Assembly (NCBI GenBank): GCA_023398855.1
Contig: JAEWRS010000454.1
Span: 1-8,388, forward strand
Direction of reading: 5' to 3'
Length of the DNA: 8,388 nucleotides
Source: Bacillota bacterium
Lineage (GTDB): Bacteria; Bacillota; Clostridia; Lachnospirales; Lachnospiraceae
The notes beneath the pieces were generated by a model. It searched no databases. It was given only the letters and a program-made list of their open reading frames with translations, and was not told the DNA's origin. How positions within the stretch are numbered: the stretch's first letter is position 1; every line of letters begins with the position of its first letter. The position numbers and the translations under genes are program-made. Of this stretch, positions 1 through 7,049 are shown one piece after another.

Positions 1-173
1 TGCTTCTCATTGAACATGACATGAGCCTGGTCATGAAAATCTGTGAACGGATCCAGGTCCTGGATTTTGGTACCACGATTGCTGCGGGAACTCCGGAGGA
101 GATTGCCAATCATCCCAAGGTCATTGAAGCCTATTTGGGAAAAGACGATGAGGGGGTAGAAGAAGATGCTTAA
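1..173 (+). CDS. livG: LivG-type ABC transporter ATP-binding protein, C-terminal end (partial)
   Basis: This is the last 57 or so codons of a gene that enters from before the window (frame begins at base 3, TAA at 171-173). It begins with LLIEHDM, the switch-histidine (H-loop) stretch of ABC ATPases, and continues through VLDFGTTIAAGTPEEI to VIEAYLG, the usual C-terminal pattern of LivG, one of the two ATPases of the branched-chain amino acid (HAAT) transporter family. The acidic tail after AYLG (KDDEGVEEDA) is also common there. The stop overlaps the next gene's start by 8 bases, so the two ATPases are translationally coupled. The Walker motifs lie outside the window. The true substrate cannot be told from this fragment; the operon context suggests 5-oxoproline or an acidic amino acid as an alternative to Leu/Ile/Val. 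Confidence 0.85.
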   Translation, partial: LLIEHDMSLVMKICERIQVLDFGTTIAAGTPEEIANHPKVIEAYLGKDDEGVEEDA

Positions 174-864
174 GGTAAAGGATCTGACAGTATCTTACGG
201 AGCCATTGAAGCCATTCACGGTGTATCCCTGGAAGTGCATGATGGTGAAATTGTTTCTCTCATCGGGGCCAACGGAGCAGGAAAGACCACCATCTTAAGA
301 ACTATTTCGGGTCTTAAAAAGGCTGACAAAGGAGAGATTAATTTCGATGGTGTTGATTTGATTAAGACAGAGCCCAGTAAGATCATTCATTTAAAGCTGG
401 CACATGTACCAGAAGGCCGCCATATATTTTCCCAGATGACAGTAGAAGAAAATCTGGAAATGGGAGCTTTTACCGATGGAAAAGAAATGGCAGCCAATAT
501 GGCAGAGGTATTTGAACGCTTTTCCCGTTTGAAAGAACGGAAAAAACAGCTGGCAGGAACCTTGTCAGGCGGGGAGCAGCAAATGCTTGCCGTAGGCAGA
601 GCCCTTATGGCCAAACCTAAAATGATCCTGATGGATGAACCATCTATGGGATTATCTCCCCTGCTGGTGAAGGAAATATTTTCTATTATTAAAGAAGTGA
701 ACAAAAAAGGAATCACCATTTTACTGGTGGAACAAAATGCAAAAATGGCATTATCTGTTTCCAAAAGAGCATATGTAATGGAAACGGGAAAAATCACCAT
801 TGAAGGCAATGCAGGAGATTTACTAAAGGATGACAGGGTAAAAAAAGCATATCTTGGACAATAG
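166..864 (+). CDS. livF: LivF-type ABC transporter ATP-binding protein
   Basis: The 232-residue protein has the normal LivF length and is a complete cytoplasmic ABC ATPase. Visible motifs are Walker A GANGAGKTT (34-42), the LivF-style VPEGRHIF segment where other ABC proteins have the Q-loop (81-88), signature LSGGEQQ (133-139), Walker B MILMDEP (153-159) and LLVEQNA (187-192), in which Gln replaces the switch His, as is typical of LivF. It would pair with LivG and the LivH/LivM permeases upstream of the window to import an amino acid delivered by a binding protein. The start at 166 overlaps the livG stop and is preceded by AGGGGG at 151-156. The family name implies branched-chain amino acids, but HAAT transporters import many amino acids and amides. 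Co-transcription with 5-oxoprolinase genes makes pyroglutamate or D-glutamate a possible substrate (inference). Confidence 0.93.
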   Translation: MLKVKDLTVSYGAIEAIHGVSLEVHDGEIVSLIGANGAGKTTILRTISGLKKADKGEINFDGVDLIKTEPSKIIHLKLAHVPEGRHIFSQMTVEENLEMGAFTDGKEMAANMAEVFERFSRLKERKKQLAGTLSGGEQQMLAVGRALMAKPKMILMDEPSMGLSPLLVKEIFSIIKEVNKKGITILLVEQNAKMALSVSKRAYVMETGKITIEGNAGDLLKDDRVKKAYLGQ

Positions 865-876
865 GAGGGTAGGACT

Positions 877-1539
877 ATGGATGAGAATAATAAGTATTTT
901 GCCATTGCCATTACTCGTACCTGCGGGAGCGGAGGCGGAAGTTATATAGGGAAAAAGCTGGCAGCTGATTACGGGATCAATGTGTATGACAGAAAGCTGC
1001 TGCGCCTGGCATCGGAAGACAGTGGGATCAATGAGGCCATATTTGCAAATGCAGATGAAAATACGAAGAAAACCTTTTTATACCGTGCCTCAAGAAGAGT
1101 CTATAACGGTGAAGTCATTCCAATGGAAAGCGGCAATTTTTTATCGGATCAGAATCTCTTTAATTATCAGGCAAAGGTTTTACAGGAGCTTCTTCATCAT
1201 GAATCCTATGTGTGCATCGGCAGGGCGGCTGATTTTATATTAAAGGATGAACCCAATGTAGTATCCGTATACTTAGATGCACCCTATGGATTCCGGTTAA
1301 ACAGAGAGATGGAGCGGCAGGGAATCTCCCGGCCGGAGGCTGAAAGGTATATAGACAGACTGGATAAATACAGGAATTCTTATTATGTATACCATACCGG
1401 AAGACTGTGGAAGAATCCTGAAAATTATGATCTTTGCCTGGATACGGAAAGCTTAGGGCTGGATCAATGTGTGGAATTAATAAAGAAATACGTGGAATTA
1501 AAATTTGAAATCAGAGCCATGGAAAAGGAGATATTATGA
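877..1539 (+). CDS. Cytidylate kinase-like P-loop family protein
   Basis: This 220-residue protein belongs to the cytidylate kinase-like family (Pfam Cytidylate_kin2). The N-terminus has a P-loop variant, ITRTCGSGGGSYIGKKLA (12-29), followed by YDRKLL (37-42). A second family landmark is VCIGRAADF (112-120), then VYLDAP (131-136), the arginine-rich lid-like stretch FRLNREMERQGIS (139-151) and LDKYRNSYYVYHTGRLW (162-178). Members are presumed nucleotide- or small-molecule kinases acting in the cytosol, but most have no proven substrate and are distinct from the housekeeping Cmk. AGGAGGG at 863-869 gives a strong ribosome site 7 bases before the ATG. The stop overlaps the next start (ATGA at 1536-1539), tying it to the aminotransferase gene. 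Why a kinase-like protein sits between a transporter and D-amino acid enzymes is not evident from sequence. Confidence 0.85.
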   Translation: MDENNKYFAIAITRTCGSGGGSYIGKKLAADYGINVYDRKLLRLASEDSGINEAIFANADENTKKTFLYRASRRVYNGEVIPMESGNFLSDQNLFNYQAKVLQELLHHESYVCIGRAADFILKDEPNVVSVYLDAPYGFRLNREMERQGISRPEAERYIDRLDKYRNSYYVYHTGRLWKNPENYDLCLDTESLGLDQCVELIKKYVELKFEIRAMEKEIL

Positions 1540-2393
1540 AAGAACTAGCTTATTATGATGGCAGGATCGGAACCCCTGATGAATTAATGGTTCCTTTTCA
1601 AGACCGGGTTCATTTTTTTGGAGATGGAGTTTATGATGCCACTGTTGGCGGGAATCACAAGGTATATCTTTTAAAGGATCATCTGGACCGTTTTTATTCC
1701 AGTGCAAAAGCCCTGGATATCAAAATTCCCATGGAAAAGGAGAAGCTTGGAAATCTTCTGACCGAGCTTCTTTCCATGGTGGAAGGAAATACTCATTTTG
1801 TATACTGGCAGGTGACAAGAGGGACTGCCCCAAGGGACCATATCTATTCTGAAGCAATGATTGGAAAGCTGTGGGTTATGATCAGACCCAATAAGCTGAG
1901 GGACCCAAACGTAGCCATTCGCCTGATAACAAAGGAAGATACCAGGTTTTTCCACTGTAATCTCAAGACATTAAATCTACTTCCGTCTGTGATGGCCTCT
2001 CAGGAAGCTTTCAAAGCCGGTGCAACGGAAACGGTTCTGCACAGAGGAGATGTGGTGACGGAATGCGCTCACAGTAATGTTTCTATTTTAAAAGGCGGAA
2101 CGTTGTTTTCCCATCCCAACGACAACCTGATCCTTCGGGGAATTGCAAAGACCCATATGATTCAGGCTTGCTATATGCTGGGGATTTTGGTGCTGGAGCG
2201 GGCCTTTACCCTGGAAGAGCTAATGGATGCCGATGAGGTCATCGTGACCTCTTCCTCCAATATCTGCCTTTCTGTTAATTTTATTGATGAAAAGCCAGTG
2301 GGCGGAAAAGATCCGGAAACCTTAAAGCTGATTCAGGATGCGGTTTTTAATGAGTATTTAGAGTATACAGGCAGAAAGAGTATATTTGATTAG
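1536..2393 (+). CDS. dat: D-amino acid aminotransferase (class IV PLP enzyme)
   Basis: A 285-residue fold-type IV PLP aminotransferase that reads closest, from memory, to Bacillus D-alanine aminotransferase. Visible landmarks are FQDRVHFFGDGVYD (21-34), LLKDHLDRFYSSA (45-57), the putative catalytic lysine K144 in NLKTLNLLP, E176 in HRGDVVTECAHSNVSI (169-184) for the pyridine nitrogen, and the phosphate-binding side at VIVTSSSN. Y33, R100 and H102 (in RGTAPRDH) fall where the D-enzyme's carboxylate trap lies, which argues for D-amino acids over branched-chain aminotransferase or ADC lyase. The expected reaction is D-amino acid + 2-oxo acid exchange, for example D-glutamate + pyruvate to 2-oxoglutarate + D-alanine, in the cytosol. 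AAGGAG at 1525-1530 precedes the start, which overlaps the upstream stop. Here it probably handles D-glutamate made or used by the cyclase-like neighbours (inference). Confidence 0.86.
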   Translation: MKELAYYDGRIGTPDELMVPFQDRVHFFGDGVYDATVGGNHKVYLLKDHLDRFYSSAKALDIKIPMEKEKLGNLLTELLSMVEGNTHFVYWQVTRGTAPRDHIYSEAMIGKLWVMIRPNKLRDPNVAIRLITKEDTRFFHCNLKTLNLLPSVMASQEAFKAGATETVLHRGDVVTECAHSNVSILKGGTLFSHPNDNLILRGIAKTHMIQACYMLGILVLERAFTLEELMDADEVIVTSSSNICLSVNFIDEKPVGGKDPETLKLIQDAVFNEYLEYTGRKSIFD

Positions 2394-2399
2394 GAGTGG

Positions 2400-3482
2400 A
2401 TGATGGACAGAGGCGGACTGGAAAAGAGAAATGTGGGAGAGAACCTGGATGCCCTTATGAATTTAGACCCAAGAGGTTATGGGGTATGCCGGATTCTTTA
2501 TGCAGGAAGCAGGAACCTGATGGGAGAACCACTCACCATGAGAGCAGCAGAAAAACTGTGTGAAACAGTAAAGGAAAATGATCTGGTTTATATTCTGACC
2601 GGATTTGTACTGTTGCCACACAAGAAGCCGGAGATGGACGGAATGGTCGGCTCCATGCTTCTGGCACGGTCGCTGGTTTTGGCTTTTGGAGCAAAACCTG
2701 TCATTATCTGTCCGGACGACTGTGTAAAATCTGTAACAAAGTGTGCCGGCGTGATAGGCCTTCATGTTTACCAGGATATGGAGACGGTAAGAGACCTTCC
2801 TTATAGCATGGGAGTGAAAGCTTTTACAAAGAACTTAGCCAGGGCGGATTTAGAGGCAGAATGGCTGATAAAAGAAGGGGTTCCGGGAGCAGTGATCTCT
2901 GTGGAAGCTCCGGGTTCCAATGAAAAAGGTGTGTATCACAATGCAGCCGGTAACAATGTAACGGAACTGGAAGCCAAAACAGATGTGCTGTGGAATATAC
3001 TCCGCAGGCAGGGGATTTTAAATATTGCCATCGGTGACCTGGGTAATGAGATCGGAATGGGAGCAATGGCAGACCATATTAAAAAGTACATACCTTTTGC
3101 AGACTCTGGAGAATGCGTATGCGGCTGCAAAGGTGGGATTCTGGCAGCCAGCAGTGCGGATCATGTGATTACAGCAACCTGCTCTGACTGGGGCTGCTAC
3201 GGTTTGATTGCAGCACTGGCTTACTTAAAAGGGGACATGGAAATCCTTCACCGGGAGGAAATGGAAGCAGAGCTGATGAGAGTGGCATCAAGAACAGGAC
3301 TGATTGATATGACTGGCTCTCTGATTCCTGGAATTGATGGGTTCAACACCCGGATGAATACAGGAATTGTCAGCCTCATGCGTCAGTGTACGGCTTATGC
3401 GGTACGTTATTCCCACAATTCTGATCATTGGTTTGGCTCTGTACTGAAAAAAGGCTTTTTTCAAGAGGGAGATAGAGCATGA
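2400..3482 (+). CDS. DUF4392 protein, D-glutamate cyclase C-terminal-domain type
   Basis: This 360-residue protein matches the DUF4392 family, which forms the C-terminal half of animal mitochondrial D-glutamate cyclase (DGLUCY). Family-like stretches are DPRGYG (23-28), LTGFV (66-70), AVISVEAPGSNEKGVYHNAAG (164-184), GDLGNEIGMG (212-221), ADHVITATCSDWGCYGL (253-269) and GIDGF (311-315). No membrane segment or signal peptide is apparent, so it is cytosolic. In animals the fused enzyme cyclises D-glutamate to 5-oxo-D-proline; by inference this subunit acts with the DUF1445 protein at 5225-6034. AGGAG at 2392-2396 lies 3 bases from the ATG at 2400 but 6 from the in-frame ATG at 2403, so the real start may be the second Met. 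The stop overlaps pxpB (ATGA). Function as a stand-alone gene is not established here. Confidence 0.83.
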   Translation: MMDRGGLEKRNVGENLDALMNLDPRGYGVCRILYAGSRNLMGEPLTMRAAEKLCETVKENDLVYILTGFVLLPHKKPEMDGMVGSMLLARSLVLAFGAKPVIICPDDCVKSVTKCAGVIGLHVYQDMETVRDLPYSMGVKAFTKNLARADLEAEWLIKEGVPGAVISVEAPGSNEKGVYHNAAGNNVTELEAKTDVLWNILRRQGILNIAIGDLGNEIGMGAMADHIKKYIPFADSGECVCGCKGGILAASSADHVITATCSDWGCYGLIAALAYLKGDMEILHREEMEAELMRVASRTGLIDMTGSLIPGIDGFNTRMNTGIVSLMRQCTAYAVRYSHNSDHWFGSVLKKGFFQEGDRA

Positions 3483-4168
3483 TTCAAATAAAGGCTGTTG
3501 GTGACTGTGGTGTTCTGGTGGTGCTGGGTGATTCCATCAATGAGTCAGTCCATTCAAAGGTAATGGAATTAAACAGGAAAATCAATGCACTTTCCCCCAT
3601 GGGAATGATGGAGACAGTACCAGCGTTTTGTTCTGTTCTTGTTTTCTATGATTCGCTGAAAACAGATTTTGACACTGTCGCAAAACTTCTGTTCCAGATG
3701 TCAGAAGACCTGGAAGATAAAACAGGGACAAAAGGAAAGCTGGTGGAAATTCCGGTTTGCTACGGAGGCAGCTTTGGACCGGATCTTTCCTTTGTTGCTG
3801 GCTATGGGAATTTGACAGAGGAAGAGGTGATCCGTGTTCACTCCGGCAGAGATTACCTTATTTATATGTTGGGATTTTTACCTGGTTTTCCCTATCTTGG
3901 CGGAATGGATGAACGCATTGTCACGCCCCGGTTAAAAACACCCAGAATCAGGATTCCGGCGGGAAGCGTAGGAATTGGAGGAGAGCAGACAGGAATCTAT
4001 CCCATAGATTCTCCGGGTGGCTGGCAATTGATCGGACGTACGCCTTACTGCTTATTTAAACCGGAGCAGGCGAAAAGACCTGTGTATGAAGCAGGGGATT
4101 CCATTCGCTTTGTTCCCATCACCCAGGAAGAATTTGAAGAAATAATCAAAAAACAGGAAAGGGTGTGA
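3479..4168 (+). CDS. pxpB: 5-oxoprolinase subunit B (KipI family)
   Basis: A 229-residue protein of the KipI/PxpB family (carboxyltransferase domain, subdomain C and D). Strong signatures are VCYGGSFGPDL (93-103), YMLGFLPGFPYLGG (129-142), the IPAGSVGIGGEQTGIYP stretch (159-175) and SPGGWQLIGRTP (178-189). PxpB is part of the cytosolic PxpABC complex that hydrolyses 5-oxo-L-proline to L-glutamate using ATP; PxpB and PxpC form the subcomplex thought to activate the substrate. GAGGGAG at 3465-3471 is 7 bases from the ATG and the start overlaps the DUF4392 stop by 4 bases. In Bacillus the orthologue was first named KipI, an inhibitor of sporulation kinase A; the metabolic role is the better reading here given all three pxp genes are present. 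Length is normal and no key motif looks damaged. Confidence 0.94.
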   Translation: MIQIKAVGDCGVLVVLGDSINESVHSKVMELNRKINALSPMGMMETVPAFCSVLVFYDSLKTDFDTVAKLLFQMSEDLEDKTGTKGKLVEIPVCYGGSFGPDLSFVAGYGNLTEEEVIRVHSGRDYLIYMLGFLPGFPYLGGMDERIVTPRLKTPRIRIPAGSVGIGGEQTGIYPIDSPGGWQLIGRTPYCLFKPEQAKRPVYEAGDSIRFVPITQEEFEEIIKKQERV

Positions 4169-4172
4169 CGCA

Positions 4173-5201
4173 ATGGCATTAGAAATCTTGCATCCGGGAG
4201 CCTTATCAACGGTTCAGGATAGAGGGCGGAGAGGGTTTTTAAGCCAGGGGTTCCAGGAAAGCGGAGCCTGTGATAAATATTCCATGAAGCTTGCCAATCT
4301 CCTGGCCGGAAACCTGGAAGAACCGGAAACAGCAGCTGTTCTGGAATTCACATTAAAGGGCGGCGAGATCCGTTTTACCTCTGATGAGATCATTGCTCTT
4401 GCAGGAGGAGATATGAAACCCTGTGTAAACGGAATTCCGGTTCCCATGTTCTCCCCGGTGCTGGTCCGGACAGGTGATATTCTGACTTTGGGCTTTGTGG
4501 TCTCCGGCCTTCGGACTTATCTGGCGGTTTATGGAGGAATCCAGGTTCCCGCAGTTATGGGAAGCCGTTCCACCAATTTAAAATGTCAAATGGGCGGCTT
4601 AGAGGGAAGGGCGCTCCTTGAAGGAGATCGTCTGGAGTCAGGAAAAAGCCGCGGAAAGTTCATTAAAATAAGAAGAAAATTAAGAAAAAATGAGAAGCTG
4701 GCAGCCCAGGGAGAGGAGGAGCCATGGCTGCACCGTTCCTCTACGCCTTACCGCTTTTACGGAAATGACCGTATGGTTCTTTTGCGTGCGGTACCAGGAC
4801 CTCAGGAGGGCGCCTTTACAAGGCAGGGGCTTGATACCTTGGTCAGAAGTTCCTTCTGCTTAAGCCGGGATTGTGACCGCATGGCCTGCAGGCTGGAGGG
4901 AGATACCATAGAAATGAAGGATGGGGCTGATATTATATCCGATGGGATTGCTGAAGGCTCAGTTCAGATCACATCTTCAGGACTTCCCATGGTCATGATG
5001 GCTGATCATCAGACAACTGGGGGATATGCAAAGATTGCTACTGTAATCAGCACGGATATCCCTGCACTGGCACAGCAAAAGCCTGGAGAGTGGGTAGCAT
5101 TCCAATATGTGACTCCAGGTGAGGCCGTGGCAATTTGCCGGAGAGAAAATGAAAAGCTGAATCAATTAAAGGAACGGCTTATGAACACGGTATACCGGTA
5201 A
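4173..5201 (+). CDS. pxpC: 5-oxoprolinase subunit C (KipA / biotin-dependent carboxyltransferase family)
   Basis: A 342-residue PxpC/KipA protein (carboxyltransferase domain, subdomain A and B). Family motifs are LSTVQDRGRRGF (11-22), SGACDKYSMKLANLLAGN (30-47), the LEF and LAGGDM stretches (57-81), YLAVYGGI (116-123), MGSRST (129-134) and the C-terminal ISDGIAEGSVQ (255-265) with MVMMADHQTTGGYAKIATV (273-291). It partners PxpB in the ATP-dependent 5-oxoprolinase. The name 'biotin-dependent carboxylase' often given to homologues comes from the fold; nothing like a biotin attachment domain is present. The gene follows pxpB by only 4 bases, with GGAAAGGGTG at the end of pxpB as its likely ribosome site. 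A basic, probably flexible stretch (about 158-176) separates the two subdomains. Confidence 0.94.
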   Translation: MALEILHPGALSTVQDRGRRGFLSQGFQESGACDKYSMKLANLLAGNLEEPETAAVLEFTLKGGEIRFTSDEIIALAGGDMKPCVNGIPVPMFSPVLVRTGDILTLGFVVSGLRTYLAVYGGIQVPAVMGSRSTNLKCQMGGLEGRALLEGDRLESGKSRGKFIKIRRKLRKNEKLAAQGEEEPWLHRSSTPYRFYGNDRMVLLRAVPGPQEGAFTRQGLDTLVRSSFCLSRDCDRMACRLEGDTIEMKDGADIISDGIAEGSVQITSSGLPMVMMADHQTTGGYAKIATVISTDIPALAQQKPGEWVAFQYVTPGEAVAICRRENEKLNQLKERLMNTVYR

Positions 5202-5224
5202 GCTTTTATTAGAAAGGAAAGAAC

Positions 5225-6034
5225 ATGGAACTTGAATACATGGACAGGAAACCAAAGGAAGTCCGCCATTTGATCAGGCAGGGGGTAATCCAGGGGCCCA
5301 CCACCGGAATGTGCGGCGGCTATGCACAGGGAAATCTGGTGATTCTTCCTGAGGAACTGGCCTGGGACTTTCTCTTGTTCTGTCAGAGAAATCCGAAAGC
5401 CTGTCCCCTTCTGGAAGTATCAGATGCAGGCAGCAGGAGTTTTCCCCTGACAGCAGAAGAAAGCGATATCACAAGGGATATCCCCAGATACCGGCTGTAT
5501 GAATACGGCGTGTGCACCGGTGAATACACCGATGTATCAGAATTGTTTGAGGAGTATCAAAGAAACAGGGGAAAGCTGGTAAGCTTTCTCATTGGCTGCA
5601 GCTTTTCTTTTGAAACAGCACTTTTAGAGGCAGGAATACCGGTGAGACAGATGGAAGAGGGAGTCAATGTTCCTATGTATCATACGAATATTCCCTGTAC
5701 AACGGCAGGTGTGTTTTCCGGCACAATGGTAGTAAGCATGAGACCAATTCCACACCATAAGGTTTCCGGAGCTGTTGCCATTACTGCTTCCATGCCAAGA
5801 GTCCATGGGGGACCGGTACATGTGGGTTATCCGGAAGTCCTTGGTATAAAAGACATAAACAAACCGGATTTCGGAGACCCGGTGACCATATATGATGGAG
5901 AGGTGCCTGTTTTCTGGCCCTGTGGAGTTACCCCACAGGCAGTGGTCATGAACAGCAGACCACCGTTTGTGATCACCCATTCTCCGGGTCACATGTTTAT
6001 TACGGATTTGAAAAATGCTGAATTAAAAAATTAG
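5225..6034 (+). CDS. DUF1445/UPF0317 protein, D-glutamate cyclase N-terminal-domain type ('putative hydro-lyase')
   Basis: A 269-residue DUF1445 (UPF0317, YcsI-like) protein of the usual length. Visible family segments are [11 protein letters not shown] (32-42), [10 protein letters not shown] (121-130) with a conserved-looking Cys125, [16 protein letters not shown] (151-166), VVSMRPI (169-175), [15 protein letters not shown] (194-208), FGDPV (216-220), FWPCGVTPQ (230-238) and [11 protein letters not shown] (251-261). The same family makes up the N-terminal part of animal DGLUCY, whose C-terminal part corresponds to the gene at 2400-3482. The link to 5-oxoproline is old: in Bacillus subtilis ycsI also lies in the ycsF-kipI-kipA operon. 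The likely role is D-glutamate/5-oxo-D-proline interconversion with the DUF4392 partner (inference). AAAGGAAAG at 5213-5221 serves as ribosome site. The 23-base gap before it is the largest within the operon. Confidence 0.9.
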   Translation: MELEYMDRKPKEVRHLIRQGVIQGPTTGMCGGYAQGNLVILPEELAWDFLLFCQRNPKACPLLEVSDAGSRSFPLTAEESDITRDIPRYRLYEYGVCTGEYTDVSELFEEYQRNRGKLVSFLIGCSFSFETALLEAGIPVRQMEEGVNVPMYHTNIPCTTAGVFSGTMVVSMRPIPHHKVSGAVAITASMPRVHGGPVHVGYPEVLGIKDINKPDFGDPVTIYDGEVPVFWPCGVTPQAVVMNSRPPFVITHSPGHMFITDLKNAELKN

Positions 6035-6044
6035 AGGTGAGAAT

Positions 6045-6803
6045 ATGCCGGTCATTGATTTGAATTGTGATTTGGGAGAAAGCTTTGGTGCGTATAGCAT
6101 GGGACTGGATGAAGAGGTACTGCCCTATGTGACATCGGCCAACATTGCCTGCGGGTTCCATGGAGGAGATCCGGTTGTAATGGAAAAGACGGTGGCTTTG
6201 TGTAAAAAGTACGGAGTGAAGGCAGGGGCCCATCCAGGATTCCCTGATCTGGCAGGGTTCGGAAGGAGAAACATGAGCCTTTCCCCTAAGGAAGTAACAG
6301 CCAGTGTTATGTATCAGATCGGTGCCTTAAAGGCTTTTTGCAGTGGGGCAGGGATCAGGCTCTGTCATTTAAAGCCTCACGGTGCTCTGTACAACATGGC
6401 TGCAAAGGATTACGAACTGGCAAAAGCCATCTGCCAGGCAATAAAAGAAGTGGATAGCAGTCTGATCCTTTTGGCTCTCAGCGGCAGTGAAATGCTGCGG
6501 GCAGCAAAGCTTACCGGCTTATTAGCTGCCAGTGAGGTATTTGCTGACCGTGCCTATCAAAGAGACGGAAGCCTGGTTCCGCGAAGCCGGGAGGGTGCAA
6601 TGATCGATGATGAAGATCTGGCAGTGAGACGGGTGATCCGAATGGCAAAAGAAGGTGTTGTGGAGACCATTGACGGCAGTACCATTTCCATTGAAGCAGA
6701 TTCTGTCTGCGTTCACGGAGATGGTGCAAAGGCTCTGGAATTTGTGATAAAGATTAGAAAAGGCCTTTTGGAAGCGGGAATTGAAGTGAAAGGTTTCCAA
6801 TGA
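6045..6803 (+). CDS. pxpA: 5-oxoprolinase subunit A (LamB/YcsF family)
   Basis: A 252-residue LamB/YcsF protein of normal length. Motifs run [11 protein letters not shown] (5-15), [13 protein letters not shown] (31-43), [16 protein letters not shown] (60-75), [10 protein letters not shown] (108-117), [17 protein letters not shown] (164-180) and VCVHGDG (221-227). Histidines and aspartates in these motifs suit a TIM-barrel hydrolase-like active site. PxpA is the third subunit of the ATP-dependent 5-oxoprolinase and with PxpBC gives L-glutamate from 5-oxo-L-proline in the cytosol. It lies 10 bases after the DUF1445 gene with AGAGGTGAG as ribosome site and is the last gene of the apparent operon. 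The separation of pxpA from pxpBC by the DUF1445 gene differs from the compact pxpBCA order of Escherichia coli and binds DUF1445 firmly into the unit. Confidence 0.95.
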   Translation: MPVIDLNCDLGESFGAYSMGLDEEVLPYVTSANIACGFHGGDPVVMEKTVALCKKYGVKAGAHPGFPDLAGFGRRNMSLSPKEVTASVMYQIGALKAFCSGAGIRLCHLKPHGALYNMAAKDYELAKAICQAIKEVDSSLILLALSGSEMLRAAKLTGLLAASEVFADRAYQRDGSLVPRSREGAMIDDEDLAVRRVIRMAKEGVVETIDGSTISIEADSVCVHGDGAKALEFVIKIRKGLLEAGIEVKGFQ

Positions 6804-6872
6804 ATTCCCATCATAATTTTATGTATTAATGATATAGCAATGATACAGAGAGAACACATGATTATACTCTGA

Positions 6873-6916
6873 CCAGTACAAAGGCATGGCGAGAAGAAGT
6901 CACACTTTTGTACTGG
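6873..6916. repeat. Perfect 10-bp inverted repeat, possible operon 3'-end hairpin or operator pair
   Basis: CCAGTACAAA (6873-6882) is exactly the reverse complement of TTTGTACTGG (6907-6916). Two more inner pairs (G-T wobble, then G-C) extend the possible RNA stem to 12 pairs around a 20-base loop. Each arm carries the self-complementary tetramer GTAC; these tetramers are 34 bases apart, near three helical turns. No T run follows, so it is not a standard rho-independent terminator. It may stabilise the 3' end of the pxp mRNA, or be a binding site for a dimer or tetramer regulator. Confidence 0.6.
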
Positions 6917-7020
6917 ATAGTCTTAGAAAACAGAGAACAACTTGGAAAAACCTATATATTGAGTATGAATTACATGATATGAACATAAATGTATAGAGAA
7001 AAAATGTGAATTAATTAATA

Positions 7021-7049
7021 TTGACATATAATACATCCTATGGTAAGTT
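7021..7049 (+). promoter_or_regulatory. Predicted sigma-A promoter for the GntR-type regulator
   Basis: A consensus -35 TTGACA lies at 7021-7026, followed after 17 bases by TAAGTT (7044-7049) preceded by TG at 7041-7042, i.e. an extended -10. The -10 hexamer itself matches the consensus at three positions. A perfect TATAAT also occurs at 7027-7032, but only a poor -35 lies upstream of it. Either would give a leader of roughly 25-45 bases before the ATG at 7082. Confidence 0.5.

Noticed and set aside
387..911. 174-codon antisense frame
   Set aside because: It lies wholly opposite livF and the start of the kinase-like gene, both well supported by motifs; its sequence shows no domain pattern.
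3479..4168. Sporulation kinase inhibitor (KipI) as the primary function
   Set aside because: The name comes from Bacillus; with pxpA and pxpC in the same operon the 5-oxoprolinase subunit role is the direct reading.
4173..5201. Biotin-dependent carboxylase or urea amidolyase function
   Set aside because: There is no biotin carboxylase or biotin carrier domain here or nearby; the similarity is to the fold shared with PxpC.
5624..5992. 122-codon antisense frame
   Set aside because: It mirrors the highly conserved C-terminal half of the DUF1445 gene and has the His/Arg-rich composition typical of a shadow frame.
6810..6833. AT-rich imperfect hairpin just after pxpA as a terminator
   Set aside because: The arms ATCATAA and TTAATGAT pair only with a bulge and contain almost no G-C; no T run follows in the right place.
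7027..7032. TATAAT as the main -10 of the regulator promoter
   Set aside because: It is a perfect hexamer but the best -35 at proper spacing (near 7005-7010) matches poorly; the TTGACA with extended -10 was preferred, though both could be used.
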